A DNA stretch of 64,000 nucleotides from Lachnospiraceae bacterium (GCA_902363835.1 CABJBM010000008.1:124001-188000), one strand, 5' to 3'. Positions 1-7,691 are shown, counted from the first letter of the stretch. Notes: generated by a model not told the origin, from the sequence alone. Numbers and translations are program-made.

Positions 1-230
1 TAGCGCTTATTTCAACTGTTTTTGGACAATTTGTTTTTAACTGGCTGTTAAAATGGATTCCTGCAACAGTTATATCCATGAGCATTTTAGGTGAGACCAT
101 TGGTACTTGTATCCTGGCTTATTTTATTTTAAATGAGGCAATTTCCTTTCAGCAGGGTATGGGGATAGCGATTATTTTATCAGGGCTTGTACTCTTTTTC
201 CTCAGCCCGCCAATACATAGAGACCGGTAA
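1..230 (+). CDS. EamA/DMT-family transporter, C-terminal end (cut by window edge)
   Basis: Reading frame open from position 3 to the TAA at 228-230. It encodes about 75 residues with two hydrophobic segments, the phrase ATVISMSILGETIGT and a final AIILSGLVLFFLS helix. This is the usual last part of the second EamA repeat of drug/metabolite exporters, where an SLLGEP-like motif precedes the last two helices. The start lies outside the window, so substrate and promoter are unknown. Family assignment rests on motif memory. Confidence 0.75.
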   Translation, partial: ALISTVFGQFVFNWLLKWIPATVISMSILGETIGTCILAYFILNEAISFQQGMGIAIILSGLVLFFLSPPIHRDR

Positions 231-260
231 CAATTGTATCAATTATGAAATGAATCGGAA

Positions 261-333
261 TGGAAGAAATGAATTTAAATTGCGGCTGGAAATATAGTAT
301 AGAAGCTTTTCAGCCGCAATTCAGTTTCTTCCA
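261..333. terminator. Long imperfect hairpin after the EamA gene
   Basis: An inverted repeat with an outer arm TGGAAGAAA (261-269) against TTTCTTCCA (325-333) and an inner arm AATTGCGGCTG against CAGCCGCAATT, separated by a small internal loop. It lies just after the transporter stop and overlaps the end of the reverse-strand coding relic at 310-480. There is no clean T-run, so termination is inferred from position and stem strength. Confidence 0.4.
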
Positions 334-480
334 TTTTCTGATCTTACTTCTAAACGACTTAAAAGGTGCGACTGTATTAATGTGAATCCATTTCCAGACG
401 GCCCAGTTGGAAGGTGTTAAAGGCGCCCATTTCCAGCCTAGCGGCAGAAAATGGGCGCCTTCGATATAATGTCCTATCAT
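310..480 (-). pseudogene. C-terminal fragment of an unidentified protein
   Basis: Reverse-strand frame ending in TGA at 310-312, with a coding-like sequence rich in Trp and Pro (for example HFLPLGWKWAPLTPSNW and KWIHINTVAPFKSF). It has no convincing start. Toward its 5' end it runs into transposase sequence in another frame, which suggests a gene truncated by an insertion. I do not recognise the family. A hairpin formed by AGGCGCCCATTT (421-432) and AAATGGGCGCCT (449-460) lies inside it. Confidence 0.4.
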
Positions 481-641
481 ATCCGCGATCTTCTGCGCCG
501 GTTCTGTGAGATGGTGGGGTAATCCGGCACACGCTCATCTAAATCTAGTCCCAGAAACCATCAATAAGCCATACTGACTTGAATTTCCTGCTGGATGTGC
601 CGTTCTGATTCGATGCCGTAGAGGTATCCCACCAATAGATA
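477..641 (-). pseudogene. Transposase relic (IS1182/IS5-like)
   Basis: The reverse strand reads YLYGIESERHIQQEIQVSMAY, a stop codon, then WFLGLDLDERVPDYPTISQN and RRRRS. This is the conserved N-terminal block of IS1182/IS5-type DDE transposases (usually AYRWFLGLDLDERVPDHSTISQNRRRRF). The in-frame stop replaces the expected Arg codon, and the frame closes at 477-479. Both ends of the element are missing, so it is a dead fragment of about 55 codons. Family level is confident; subfamily is from memory. Confidence 0.75.
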
Positions 642-704
642 TTACACCAGAATTACCTAGTCAATACTGGGACATCCATTATGATGACAGTAGTAATCTT
701 TGTT

Positions 705-1637
705 CTAGTTTTCGTATAAGGTAGCTATATCATGTATTCTACGCTTCATTTCTGTGCGAATATGTGACGGCTCTAAACACTCGCATTTATCCCCAAAACT
801 GAAAAGAATATTGTAGTAGTATTCGTTCTCTATGAAAGGAAAACTAACAATGTAATGCTCATTGCCATCAGGCGAAAAGTGTTCATAAGCACAAAAATCA
901 AGTACCCTGTCCATGACAGATTTATGAATACGAATTTTGATTGTTTTTTGCATGGTTGCCACAATATCCGCAAAATCCAGCGTCGGCTTTTGATAATCTC
1001 GTGGTGTAAAAGGTTCCTTTTGTATTTGTAGGTTTGATATGCGAGATATTTTGAATAAGCGAAAATCATTTCTTTTAAGGCAATACCCTTGTAAATACCA
1101 ATGGCTATTTTTCAATACAAGCTGATACGGCTCGGCTGTTCGTGTAGTTTTGTTTCCATAGCGGTCTGCATATTCAAAAGAAAGCAATTTGCTTTCAAGT
1201 AAAGATGTTTTAATAATTTCTAAATATGCTTGAATATTTCTGTTGTCTATCCACGGACTTAAATCTATGTAAATCTGATTAGCTTTTAATTCAATGTCTT
1301 TTGCTCTGTCGGCGGGGATAAAGCTCTTAACTTTTGCAAGGGCGTTTACCAGTTCATCCCCTCGTATCATAGTAGAAAGATTGGAAAGCCCCATCAGGAT
1401 CGTAGAAAGGTCTGCAGTCGAAAAAACCTTTTTATCAATCTTGTATTTCTGCATGATTTCAAAGCCGCCGCCAACTCCCGGTATAGAACAAACAGGAATA
1501 CCCGCCATATTTATAGTGTCTATGTCACGGTAGATTGTGCGGGGTGAAACTTCAAACATATCTGCTAACTCCTGTGCGCCTATCCGCTCTTTTTCAAGGA
1601 GTATCATAATAATGCTAACAAGCCTGTCAATTTTCAT
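705..1637 (-). CDS. WYL-domain transcriptional regulator (YafY/DeoR-type HTH)
   Basis: A 310-residue regulator. Residues 1-60 form an HTH_11 winged helix (MKIDRLVSIIMILLEKERIG, then VSPRTIYRDIDTIN recognition helix). The C-terminal half carries a WYL ligand-sensing domain with the core EPYQLVLKNSHWYLQGYC. I chose ATG 1637 because AAAGGCGG lies just upstream and because a promoter at 1678-1706 excludes the longer frame reaching 1706. It is divergent from the cysteine hydrolase at 1765 and probably controls it or itself; that is inference from layout. WYL domains are thought to bind small molecules or nucleic acid; the ligand here is unknown. Confidence 0.88.
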   Translation of the reverse strand: MKIDRLVSIIMILLEKERIGAQELADMFEVSPRTIYRDIDTINMAGIPVCSIPGVGGGFEIMQKYKIDKKVFSTADLSTILMGLSNLSTMIRGDELVNALAKVKSFIPADRAKDIELKANQIYIDLSPWIDNRNIQAYLEIIKTSLLESKLLSFEYADRYGNKTTRTAEPYQLVLKNSHWYLQGYCLKRNDFRLFKISRISNLQIQKEPFTPRDYQKPTLDFADIVATMQKTIKIRIHKSVMDRVLDFCAYEHFSPDGNEHYIVSFPFIENEYYYNILFSFGDKCECLEPSHIRTEMKRRIHDIATLYEN

Positions 1638-1677
1638 CTGACAGCCGCCTTTCAATTTTTCAAAATTTCTTTTTATC

Positions 1678-1706
1678 ATTCTAGATTGTTGCCATACTGT
1701 TGTCAA
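1678..1706 (-). promoter_or_regulatory. Sigma-A promoter of the WYL regulator
   Basis: On the reverse strand TTGACA (complement of 1701-1706), a 17-bp spacer and TAGAAT (complement of 1678-1683). Transcription would start near 1671, 34 bases upstream of the chosen ATG. Confidence 0.75.
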
Positions 1707-1764
1707 TAATTACATGGTACAATAAAAAGCAAATAAATCAATCTACCTATCAGGAGGAGACACT

Positions 1765-2286
1765 ATGCAGAAAAAGGCCTTAGTAATAATTGATATACAA
1801 AATGACATAACAAAGAATTACAAGGATATTATTGATAACATCAATAAAGCTATTGATTGGGCAGTCAATAATAATATTCATGTTATTTATATAAGGCATG
1901 AAAATTTATCAGCCGGCACGAGGACTCTTAAGCCCAATACATATGGGTCTGAATTAGCTTCAGACTTGAAAATAGTATCAAAAAATGTTTTTACAAAATA
2001 CAAAGGAAACGCATTAAGCAGTGAAGAATTTACAGATTTTATTAGTAAAAATGAAATATGTGATTTATACATAGCAGGAGCAGATGCCGTTGCTTGTGTT
2101 AAATCAACCTGTTACAACTTATGCAAAGCAAATTATGGCGTTAATGTCCTATCAGATTGCATTACCAGTTATGATAAAAGGAAAATTGACGAAATGCTGC
2201 GCTATTATGAAAATAAAGGTAGTAAAATCATTAGTTTAAATGACTTGTTACCTAATCACATCTTTGAAGTACAGAAACATTATTGA
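1765..2286 (+). CDS. Cysteine hydrolase of the isochorismatase family
   Basis: A 173-residue protein with the family hallmarks: the N-terminal strand KALVIIDIQND with the catalytic Asp (D10), the conserved region TKYKGNAL with a Lys, and the nucleophile loop DAVACVKSTCYN with Cys near residue 113 after a non-prolyl Ala. Members hydrolyse amides or vinyl ethers (nicotinamide, N-carbamoylsarcosine, isochorismate); the substrate cannot be told here. It has a strong ribosome site (CAGGAGGAG) nine bases before ATG. The sequence is markedly AT-rich compared with the core genes, which hints at acquisition together with the neighbouring regulator. Confidence 0.88.
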   Translation: MQKKALVIIDIQNDITKNYKDIIDNINKAIDWAVNNNIHVIYIRHENLSAGTRTLKPNTYGSELASDLKIVSKNVFTKYKGNALSSEEFTDFISKNEICDLYIAGADAVACVKSTCYNLCKANYGVNVLSDCITSYDKRKIDEMLRYYENKGSKIISLNDLLPNHIFEVQKHY

Positions 2287-2583
2287 ACTCAGCTGATGAA
2301 GAAGGCCCATTAACCTTAGATTAGCTCTCAACGGCGAACTATAAGACTTCGGGCCAAGTCCGAGCAGGGTCATTAAAGCATAGCAGCCGCAGTACCTAAA
2401 AATGTTACTTTCATCGATTTACACCCCATAAACACATAAAAAGTCTTCCCTAAAAAATCCTGCTTATCTGTCTAGTAATATTGTATCTTTCATTTCCGGA
2501 AAAGGCAAATAAAAACAACCAGAGTGTTCTTTTTACTATTTCCGTGATATACTTTGAGATATTACATATAAGGCGGTGATAGT
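2287..2583. other. Intergenic, no gene recognised
   Basis: About 300 bases between the cysteine hydrolase and the methyltransferase-like gene. Both strands contain scattered stops and I recognise no domain. A TATACT hexamer near 2548 and AAGGCGGTGATAGT before the ATG at 2584 probably supply the downstream promoter and ribosome site. Confidence 0.4.
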
Positions 2584-3174
2584 ATGATTTTTCAGATCAG
2601 CATATTTACATCAATAACCTGTTTTTATGCTGCGTATTTTATAAAACAGATTCTTCTTAAGAAAAAGGGCATTCGCACAAACCGGCTGGCAAAGGGCCGC
2701 AAGCCTCCTAAAACAGCTGCAATAGAAACAGCTTTGCTTACGGCTACCTACAGCATTGCTGCCCTCCAGTACGCAAGCGTTTTCTTTTCCACATTCATGA
2801 TTCCCCTTTCATTCCCTGTCAGCGTGCAATGGGCAGGAATTGTCCTTACTGGAGTGGGAGTTCTTTTCTTTGTCTTCGCCATCACCTCCATGCGCGACAG
2901 CTGGCGCGCAGGCGTGGACGAAACCCAAAAGACTGCCATTGTTACAAAGGGAATTTATAAGTTCAGCCGGAATCCGGCTTTTGCGGGCTTTGATATGCTG
3001 TATATTGGCTCTGCACTTGCCCTGCCAAACGTGATCCTTCTCATTGCGGCGGTTATGGGCATCCTGCTGCTGCATTTTCAAATCTTAGAGGAAGAAAAAT
3101 ATTTACCCCAGGCCTTTGGGCAGGAGTATTTACAGTACAGGAGCACAACGCCACGGTATTTTCTGTTCTTCTGA
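2584..3174 (+). CDS. Isoprenylcysteine carboxyl methyltransferase-like membrane protein
   Basis: A 196-residue integral membrane protein with four to five hydrophobic segments. The C-terminal half holds the methyltransferase signature of the ICMT/PEMT superfamily: VTKGIYKFSRNPAFAGF followed about 45 residues later by LEEEKYLPQAFGQEYLQYR. In characterised relatives these segments bind S-adenosylmethionine and methylate a lipid or prenyl-cysteine carboxylate at the membrane. Bacterial members are mostly uncharacterised, so substrate is unknown. It stands alone and converges on the inositol-phosphatase gene. Confidence 0.82.
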   Translation: MIFQISIFTSITCFYAAYFIKQILLKKKGIRTNRLAKGRKPPKTAAIETALLTATYSIAALQYASVFFSTFMIPLSFPVSVQWAGIVLTGVGVLFFVFAITSMRDSWRAGVDETQKTAIVTKGIYKFSRNPAFAGFDMLYIGSALALPNVILLIAAVMGILLLHFQILEEEKYLPQAFGQEYLQYRSTTPRYFLFF

Positions 3175-3221
3175 CCCCCTGCCGCAGGCAATGAAAGCGA
3201 TTCAAGGATTCCAATACAACA

Positions 3222-3286
3222 ATATGCCCCTCCTTGCAGCAAACAGTCTTTGTCTCTTAAACCATCTGCTGCAGGAAGGAGCATAT
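3222..3286. terminator. Long hairpin between convergent genes
   Basis: Arms ATATGCCCCTCCTTGCAGCA (3222-3241) and TGCTGCAGGAAGGAGCATAT (3267-3286) pair over about 17 of 20 positions. It sits between two convergent genes, so it is probably a bidirectional transcription stop, although neither strand has a long U-run. Confidence 0.45.
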
Positions 3287-3297
3287 TATCATTTAAT

Positions 3298-4086
3298 TTA
3301 GATATTGATCTCCATTTGCATCTCATTCCAAATATGCCCATTGCTCACTATGAGATGACTTTTTTTATGAAACTGCACCGGGGAACCGTCAAATTCAGCT
3401 ACCAGCCCTCCTGCTTCCTTAACAATCAGATATGCTCCGCTATAATCCCATGGATTTAAATTCATTTCAAAATACCCGTCCAGCCTGCCGCAGGCAACAT
3501 ACACCATGTCAATGGCTGCCGAGCCGCCCCGGCGGATATCCTGGCATTTCATGAAAAGCCTTTTGCTCATATCAAAGATTCTTTCCGCATTTTCCTTATA
3601 ATAAGGGCTTGTACCTATGGCAATTAAGGATTCTTCCAGGGTTTTGTTTTCGCTGACACTTATTCTGCTGCCATTGAGAAAAGCACCTTCTCCCTCTTTC
3701 GCCCAAAAGAATTCATTTAAGAAGGGTAAGTATACAACCCCAATCCGTATTCCTCTTCCATCCCACAAACCAATGCTTACAGCGCTTTGCTTATAATCGT
3801 GCAGTAAATTCGTGGTTCCATCCACCGGATCAACGATCCATAAGGGCCTTCCAAAATCCAGATCCGAATTGTCCTTTTCTTCTCCCATAAATTGAATCCA
3901 GGGATATTTTTCTTCCAGTTTTTCTTTCAGCCACCTTTGAACCTGGATGTCTACCTGAGTAACATAATCAGCCGTCCCCTTAGTCCTGACATCCGATACC
4001 AGCCGCTGGTCATCGAAAAAGCCTTTTGAACCCAAAACGATTTCTTCAATTACTTTTACGTCGACCTGTAATTCTTCGTCCCTCAC
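3298..4086 (-). CDS. Inositol monophosphatase family protein
   Basis: A 262-residue enzyme of the Mg-dependent, Li-sensitive phosphatase superfamily (SuhB/IMPase/CysQ). The motifs are present in order: TKGTADYVTQVD, FMGEEKD (metal Glu), WIVDPVDGTTNLLHDY (metal Asp residues), and near the C-terminus NPWDYSGAYLIVKEAGG. It hydrolyses a phosphate monoester, perhaps inositol-1-phosphate; the true substrate is not evident. I chose GTG 4086 because GGGAGGAA lies eight bases upstream and gives the standard family length; the frame remains open upstream for another 69 codons without coding character. Confidence 0.87.
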   Translation of the reverse strand: MRDEELQVDVKVIEEIVLGSKGFFDDQRLVSDVRTKGTADYVTQVDIQVQRWLKEKLEEKYPWIQFMGEEKDNSDLDFGRPLWIVDPVDGTTNLLHDYKQSAVSIGLWDGRGIRIGVVYLPFLNEFFWAKEGEGAFLNGSRISVSENKTLEESLIAIGTSPYYKENAERIFDMSKRLFMKCQDIRRGGSAAIDMVYVACGRLDGYFEMNLNPWDYSGAYLIVKEAGGLVAEFDGSPVQFHKKSHLIVSNGHIWNEMQMEINI

Positions 4087-4294
4087 TCTGCAATTCCTCC
4101 CTATATTTAATCCCCGGCCATGGAAAAAAACTGCATCATATTTCCCCGTCACTCTCTTTTTACCATTTTTAATACGATAATTACAATTATGTCTTCCTAT
4201 CGCGCCCAGAATACCTCCTCTTACCAGAGCCAAACCTATCCGTACCGCAACAGTAACCATATTCATCTCCAAAAAAGCGCCTACGGCCATCATA

Positions 4295-4486
4295 TTAATT
4301 ACTATCTGCGCTCACTACAGAAAATCCCTTTCCTTCCAACAGTTCTTTACAATCAGAATCCAGATGCATGCAAAATACCTTTTTTCTCATCTCACGGGGA
4401 ATCCATGCCTCCAGTTTACCATAATAACAGTGAGTTGCATAGTCGGAATCATGGGTGCTTGTATCATGATAAATGGCCTTGATCTC
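4295..4486 (-). pseudogene. MBL-fold hydrolase, C-terminal fragment
   Basis: A reverse-strand frame from 4486 to the TAA at 4295-4297 reads AIYHDTSTHDSDYATHCYYG followed by KLEAWIPREMRKKVFCMHLD and ends in GFSVVSADSN. The HDTS and CMHLDSD phrases resemble the C-terminal part of metallo-beta-lactamase fold proteins. There is a stop immediately upstream and no start, so this is a remnant of about 63 codons. Family call is tentative. Confidence 0.5.
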
Positions 4487-4522
4487 TCATAGGATCTTTT
4501 AAGAAGATGTTTTATATATTTC

Positions 4523-4551
4523 TTGTCATTTGCACCGTCTTTTGCTATAAT
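4523..4551 (+). promoter_or_regulatory. Sigma-A promoter of the fluoride-riboswitch transcript
   Basis: TTGTCA (4523-4528), 17-bp spacer, TATAAT (4546-4551). The transcript would begin near 4558, at the first base of the riboswitch. Confidence 0.8.
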
Positions 4552-4556
4552 AGCCC

Positions 4557-4653
4557 AAGGGAATGAAGTTCTCCCCGTGCTGATGAAAGCCGAACCGCTT
4601 ATTAAGCTGATGACTTCTGCAATTATTTTATTGCAGAAGTGTCGGCTTTTTTA
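4557..4653 (+). promoter_or_regulatory. Fluoride riboswitch (crcB motif) with intrinsic terminator
   Basis: The aptamer reads GGGAATGAAGTTCTCCCC (4559-4576), then AACCGCTTATTAAGCTGATG and ACTTCTGC. The GAAGT of the first loop can pair with ACTTC to give the known pseudoknot, and GCTT/AAGC forms the second stem. The same ACTTCTGCAAT (4613-4623) is also the 5' arm of a perfect 11-bp terminator stem with ATTGCAGAAGT (4630-4640). This is extended by AAAGCCGA (4586-4593) pairing with TCGGCTTT (4642-4649) before a T-run. Aptamer folding and termination are therefore mutually exclusive, an on-switch for fluoride. Confidence 0.85.
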
Positions 4654-4679
4654 CATTTCTGCACAAAGGAGGATGTAAT

Positions 4680-5885
4680 ATGCTTTTCAGTCTTGCAATG
4701 ATGGTTCTCTGCGGTATGATATTGAGCGGAACCATGCAGAAACTAAAACTCCCCGGCCTTGTGGGTATGCTTCTCACTGGTATTGTGTTAGGGCCCTATG
4801 CGCTGAATTTAATCGCGCCGGAGCTGTTGAATATTTCTGCTGATTTAAGAGAAATTGCCCTGATCGTGATTCTTACAAGGGCAGGACTTGCGCTGGATAT
4901 TAAGGATTTGAAAAAGGTTGGCCGCCCGGCAATCCTTATGTGCTTTGTTCCGGCAACTTTTGAAATTATTGCCACTACTATTTTTGCACCTATTTTTTTT
5001 CCTGTTTCTCATTTGGAAGCAGCTATCATGGGAACTGTGCTGGGTGCGGTTTCCCCGGCGGTTATTGTCCCTAAAATGCTAAAGCTGATGGAACATGGCT
5101 ACAGCAAAGAAAAAAGTATTCCACAACTGATCATGGCCGGAGCATCCGTTGATGATATTTATGTGATTGTTCTTTTTACCTCATTTATGGGTATGTACGA
5201 AGGAAACAGTTTTGATGTTATAAGCCTTATTAAAATACCTGTCGCCATTGCAGCAGGTTTGCTGGTTGGTATTTTACTGGGCCTTGCCTTGGTGAAGCTG
5301 TTCCAAAAAATCCACATGCGTGATACCGTCAAGATTCTGATTTTATTAAGCACCGCATTCCTGCTGGTTTCTCTTGAAACTGCAGTTAAAGCCTATGTGC
5401 CCATGTCCGGGTTGTTGGCTGTTATGGCTTTAGGCGGTACCATCCTGAAACAGTATGATGTTTTAGCAGAACGGTTATCAGGCAAGTTCTCAAAAATCTG
5501 GGTGGCCGCAGAACTGATGCTGTTCATATTGGTAGGCGCAACGGTGGACATAAGCTATGCTGCAACCGCTGGATTTATGGCTGTTGCTCTCATCTTTATC
5601 GCTCTGGCAATACGGATATGGGGCGTATTTGCCTGCCTGATCAAAACCCCAATCAGTGCGAAGGAGCGCCTGTTTTGTGCCATTGCCTATTTGCCGAAAG
5701 CAACTGTGCAGGCGGCAATCGGCGGGCTTCCTCTGGCGGCAGGAGTTACAGCCGGAAATACAATTTTGACGGTTGCGGTTTTAGCCATCCTGGTCACTGC
5801 TCCGCTCGGAGCAATCGGCGTGGATGCGACTTATAAGAGGCTACTTACAAGGGATGGAGGTAATGATAAAGCCCCTTATTCTTAA
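4680..5885 (+). CDS. Cation:proton antiporter (CPA family), fluoride-riboswitch controlled
   Basis: A 401-residue membrane protein with about 12 hydrophobic helices, typical of Na+/H+ exchangers of the CPA superfamily. N-terminal repeat MLLTGIVLGPYALN, an Asp-containing helix (VILTRAGLALDI), and PAVIVPKMLKLM with MAGASVDDIYVIVLF resembling the ion-binding core. The ribosome site AAAGGAGGATG precedes ATG 4680. Fluoride riboswitches are known to precede CPA antiporters as well as crcB and eriC-F, so a role in fluoride resistance is likely here, either extruding fluoride directly or restoring ion balance. The gene is monocistronic, ending before the hairpin near 6046. Confidence 0.88.
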   Translation: MLFSLAMMVLCGMILSGTMQKLKLPGLVGMLLTGIVLGPYALNLIAPELLNISADLREIALIVILTRAGLALDIKDLKKVGRPAILMCFVPATFEIIATTIFAPIFFPVSHLEAAIMGTVLGAVSPAVIVPKMLKLMEHGYSKEKSIPQLIMAGASVDDIYVIVLFTSFMGMYEGNSFDVISLIKIPVAIAAGLLVGILLGLALVKLFQKIHMRDTVKILILLSTAFLLVSLETAVKAYVPMSGLLAVMALGGTILKQYDVLAERLSGKFSKIWVAAELMLFILVGATVDISYAATAGFMAVALIFIALAIRIWGVFACLIKTPISAKERLFCAIAYLPKATVQAAIGGLPLAAGVTAGNTILTVAVLAILVTAPLGAIGVDATYKRLLTRDGGNDKAPYS

Positions 5886-6045
5886 CAAGCCATGATAAAG
5901 CTGTGTCAATGTGCAGGGGATTCTATTATGGCCTATCAGAAAACCCCGCTTTGATTTATCAATTATATTGGGGAGTTAAACAAGGGTAGTACAAAGACAA
6001 TCCTAATAGGTTGAGCTGATGATTACAGCTTTTTACAAATTTAAG

Positions 6046-6087
6046 AAGCAGCCGAAAGTATTTTTAACATACTTCCGGCCGCTTTTC
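6046..6087. terminator. Hairpin between convergent antiporter and DtxR genes
   Basis: GCCGAAAGTAT (6051-6061) pairs with ATACTTCCGGC (6069-6079) through one mismatch, followed on the plus strand by CGCTTTTCC. Placed between two convergent genes, it probably stops both transcripts. Confidence 0.55.
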
Positions 6088-6122
6088 CGCCTAAAAATAA
6101 GGCGTACAGATCATCCGGCGGA

Positions 6123-6620
6123 TCATTCCTCAGGAAAGACGGCCATACCCCTAAAACTCTTAAACCGTTTTTCAACATCTGGATTTTGGGCAAAAAACTC
6201 CATCAATACCTTTATTTCCAATACAGTCAGATCACCCACCATGTGTTCAACCAACTCTGCTTCTTCCAAAGGACATGGGCTTCTGAGCATAATAAAAAAG
6301 CGCTCCAAAGTATTATGACGTTCCAGCAGATAATCCCCGGTTATTCTCCCCTCATCAGTCAGCAGAATATTCTCCAAAGAATCGTACTTCAGATAACCAA
6401 GCTGGACAAGTTTGGATACCATCTTTGAAGCAGACGACGGACGGACATGCAGCCGCTCTGAAAGCCTGTTTATGCGAGTGCAGCTTTCTTCCATGCATAA
6501 TCTGTATGTCATTTCAAGATAGTCCTCAAGAGCAGGCGTGAGTCTGCTCTCATTTTGTTTTTTCAGTTCATATCCGCGAACCGTATGGAATTCCTGGGGT
6601 GAAAACTGGTTCATTGTCAT
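6123..6620 (-). CDS. DtxR/MntR-family metal-dependent repressor (short form)
   Basis: A regulator of about 165 residues. The N-terminal winged helix (LTPALEDYLEMTYRLCMEES, then LHVRPSSASKMVSKLVQLGY) is followed by the metal-binding dimerisation domain (LLERHNTLERFFIML, EAELVEHMVGDLT). No FeoA/SH3-like C-terminal domain is present, unlike the paralogue at 7035. ATG 6620 or ATG 6614 is more likely than the upstream TTG, because AGAGGA lies directly before them. It is divergent from the manganese transport operon. A half-site TTAGGTA at 6671-6677 lies before it, so cross- or autoregulation is plausible. Confidence 0.85.
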   Translation of the reverse strand: MTMNQFSPQEFHTVRGYELKKQNESRLTPALEDYLEMTYRLCMEESCTRINRLSERLHVRPSSASKMVSKLVQLGYLKYDSLENILLTDEGRITGDYLLERHNTLERFFIMLRSPCPLEEAELVEHMVGDLTVLEIKVLMEFFAQNPDVEKRFKSFRGMAVFPEE

Positions 6621-6763
6621 TTTTCCTCTGTTCTCCAAACTTTATAAAATATATTCGTAACACTTTCCACTTAGGTATCGTATCATAAATTAGTCATGGG
6701 AAACTCTGTTTCCCACCCCTAACAAATGATAATGATAAAATTTATGATTTCATCTCCAACCAC

Positions 6764-6792
6764 TTGCATTTCTTTTTATTTAGGCATATAAT
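6764..6792 (+). promoter_or_regulatory. Sigma-A promoter of the metal-transport operon
   Basis: TTGCAT (6764-6769), 17-bp spacer, TATAAT (6787-6792). The start site would fall at about 6799, immediately before the palindromic operator. Confidence 0.8.
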
Positions 6793-6800
6793 ATAATTAA

Positions 6801-6818
6801 ATTTAGGTATACCTAAAT
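6801..6818. promoter_or_regulatory. DtxR/MntR-type operator
   Basis: Perfect 18-bp palindrome ATTTAGGTATACCTAAAT. The half site TTTAGGT matches the known operators of MntR/TroR/SirR regulators. It covers the predicted transcription start, so a metal-loaded repressor bound here would block the small peptide, mntR and the transporter. Either regulator in this block could be the ligand. Confidence 0.8.
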
Positions 6819-6850
6819 ATCAAAATAAAACAACACAGTTGGAGGAAATT

Positions 6851-6955
6851 ATGGATACTTATACAAAACGGCTTTTTCGCAAAAAAATACCTCCCCTCGT
6901 AACAACCGCCCTCATCCTTATGCTTGGATGTTTAGCAAAAATTTTTTCGGTATAA
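6851..6955 (+). CDS. 34-residue putative membrane peptide, first gene of the metal operon
   Basis: ATG 6851 follows a perfect ribosome site (TTGGAGGAAATT). The peptide has a basic N-terminus (TKRLFRKK) and one hydrophobic helix (PPLVTTALILMLGCLAKIF) and ends at TAA 6953-6955. It is the first frame after the operator and lies 80 bases before mntR. Small proteins are known to tune manganese transport in other bacteria (for example MntS), but I see no sequence likeness. Function is not known; expression is inferred from the ribosome site and promoter. Confidence 0.5.
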   Translation: MDTYTKRLFRKKIPPLVTTALILMLGCLAKIFSV

Positions 6956-7034
6956 AAAACCTTATGCTTTTTAAAACAATATCTTTGCCCACGCAGACCG
7001 CGGGGTATGCATGTTTAAAACGGAGGAAGATCAA

Positions 7035-7691
7035 ATGACACCAAACAAAGAAGATTATTTAAAGGCCATCTATAAACTTGGGGGGATGGAAGAACTGGTA
7101 AATAATAAGCAGATTGCGGAGGCTTTGCAGATTGCCCCTGCCTCTGTGACAGAAATGCTGGGAAAGCTGAAGCGGGAAGGGCTTATCCATTATGAGCCTT
7201 ATAAAGGTTCTCGCCTGACATCTGAGGGAATTCAGGTTGCCATTTCACTGGTACGCGGCCACCGGCTCTGGGAAGTTTTCCTGATGCGCCATCTTGGCTA
7301 CTCGTGGAGTGAGGCCCATGAGGACGCGGAGCTGCTGGAACACATCACTCCGTCACGCCTGACCACCCGGCTGGATCAGTTTTTGAATTATCCGGCGTAT
7401 TGCCCTCATGGCAGCGCAATTCCTCATCCTGACGGGCAAGTGGACCGCGCCCCTCTTCTAACCTTGAACCAGCTTCCCGTGGGAGCATCTTCTCATATCC
7501 GGCGCGTAAAAGAAGAAAAGGAATTGTTAGACTATCTGCAGGAAAGCGGAATCACCATTGGAAGCTGTGTCAGCATTATAAAAGCAGAAGCATACGAAGG
7601 GCCGCTGACCCTTGATTTGGAAGGCAAACGCGTTCAAATCAGTTACAAGGCCGCCTGTCAAATCTATGTTGATGAGACAAAGGGGCTATAA
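7035..7691 (+). CDS. mntR: Metal-dependent transcriptional regulator MntR/DtxR with FeoA-like domain
   Basis: A 218-residue DtxR-family regulator: winged helix (TPNKEDYLKAIYKLGG, LQIAPASVTEMLGKLKREGL), metal-binding dimerisation helix (RGHRLWEVFLMRHLGYSW, AHEDAELLEHI), then a C-terminal FeoA/SH3-like fold (LPVGASSHIRRVKEEKELL to the end). I chose ATG 7035 because CGGAGGAAG sits directly upstream; the earlier ATG at 7011 has no ribosome site. It heads the transporter genes and probably represses its own operon through the palindrome at 6801 when manganese (or iron) is abundant. Confidence 0.87.
   Translation: MTPNKEDYLKAIYKLGGMEELVNNKQIAEALQIAPASVTEMLGKLKREGLIHYEPYKGSRLTSEGIQVAISLVRGHRLWEVFLMRHLGYSWSEAHEDAELLEHITPSRLTTRLDQFLNYPAYCPHGSAIPHPDGQVDRAPLLTLNQLPVGASSHIRRVKEEKELLDYLQESGITIGSCVSIIKAEAYEGPLTLDLEGKRVQISYKAACQIYVDETKGL

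Noticed and set aside
2287..2583. Possible short gene in the 300-base gap
   Set aside because: Frames on both strands are broken by stops every few codons and none has a ribosome site or recognisable motif.
4087..4293. The inositol-phosphatase frame stays open 69 codons upstream of GTG 4086, so a longer protein is possible
   Set aside because: The extension has no family match, the strong ribosome site sits directly before GTG 4086, and the shorter form has the normal family length.
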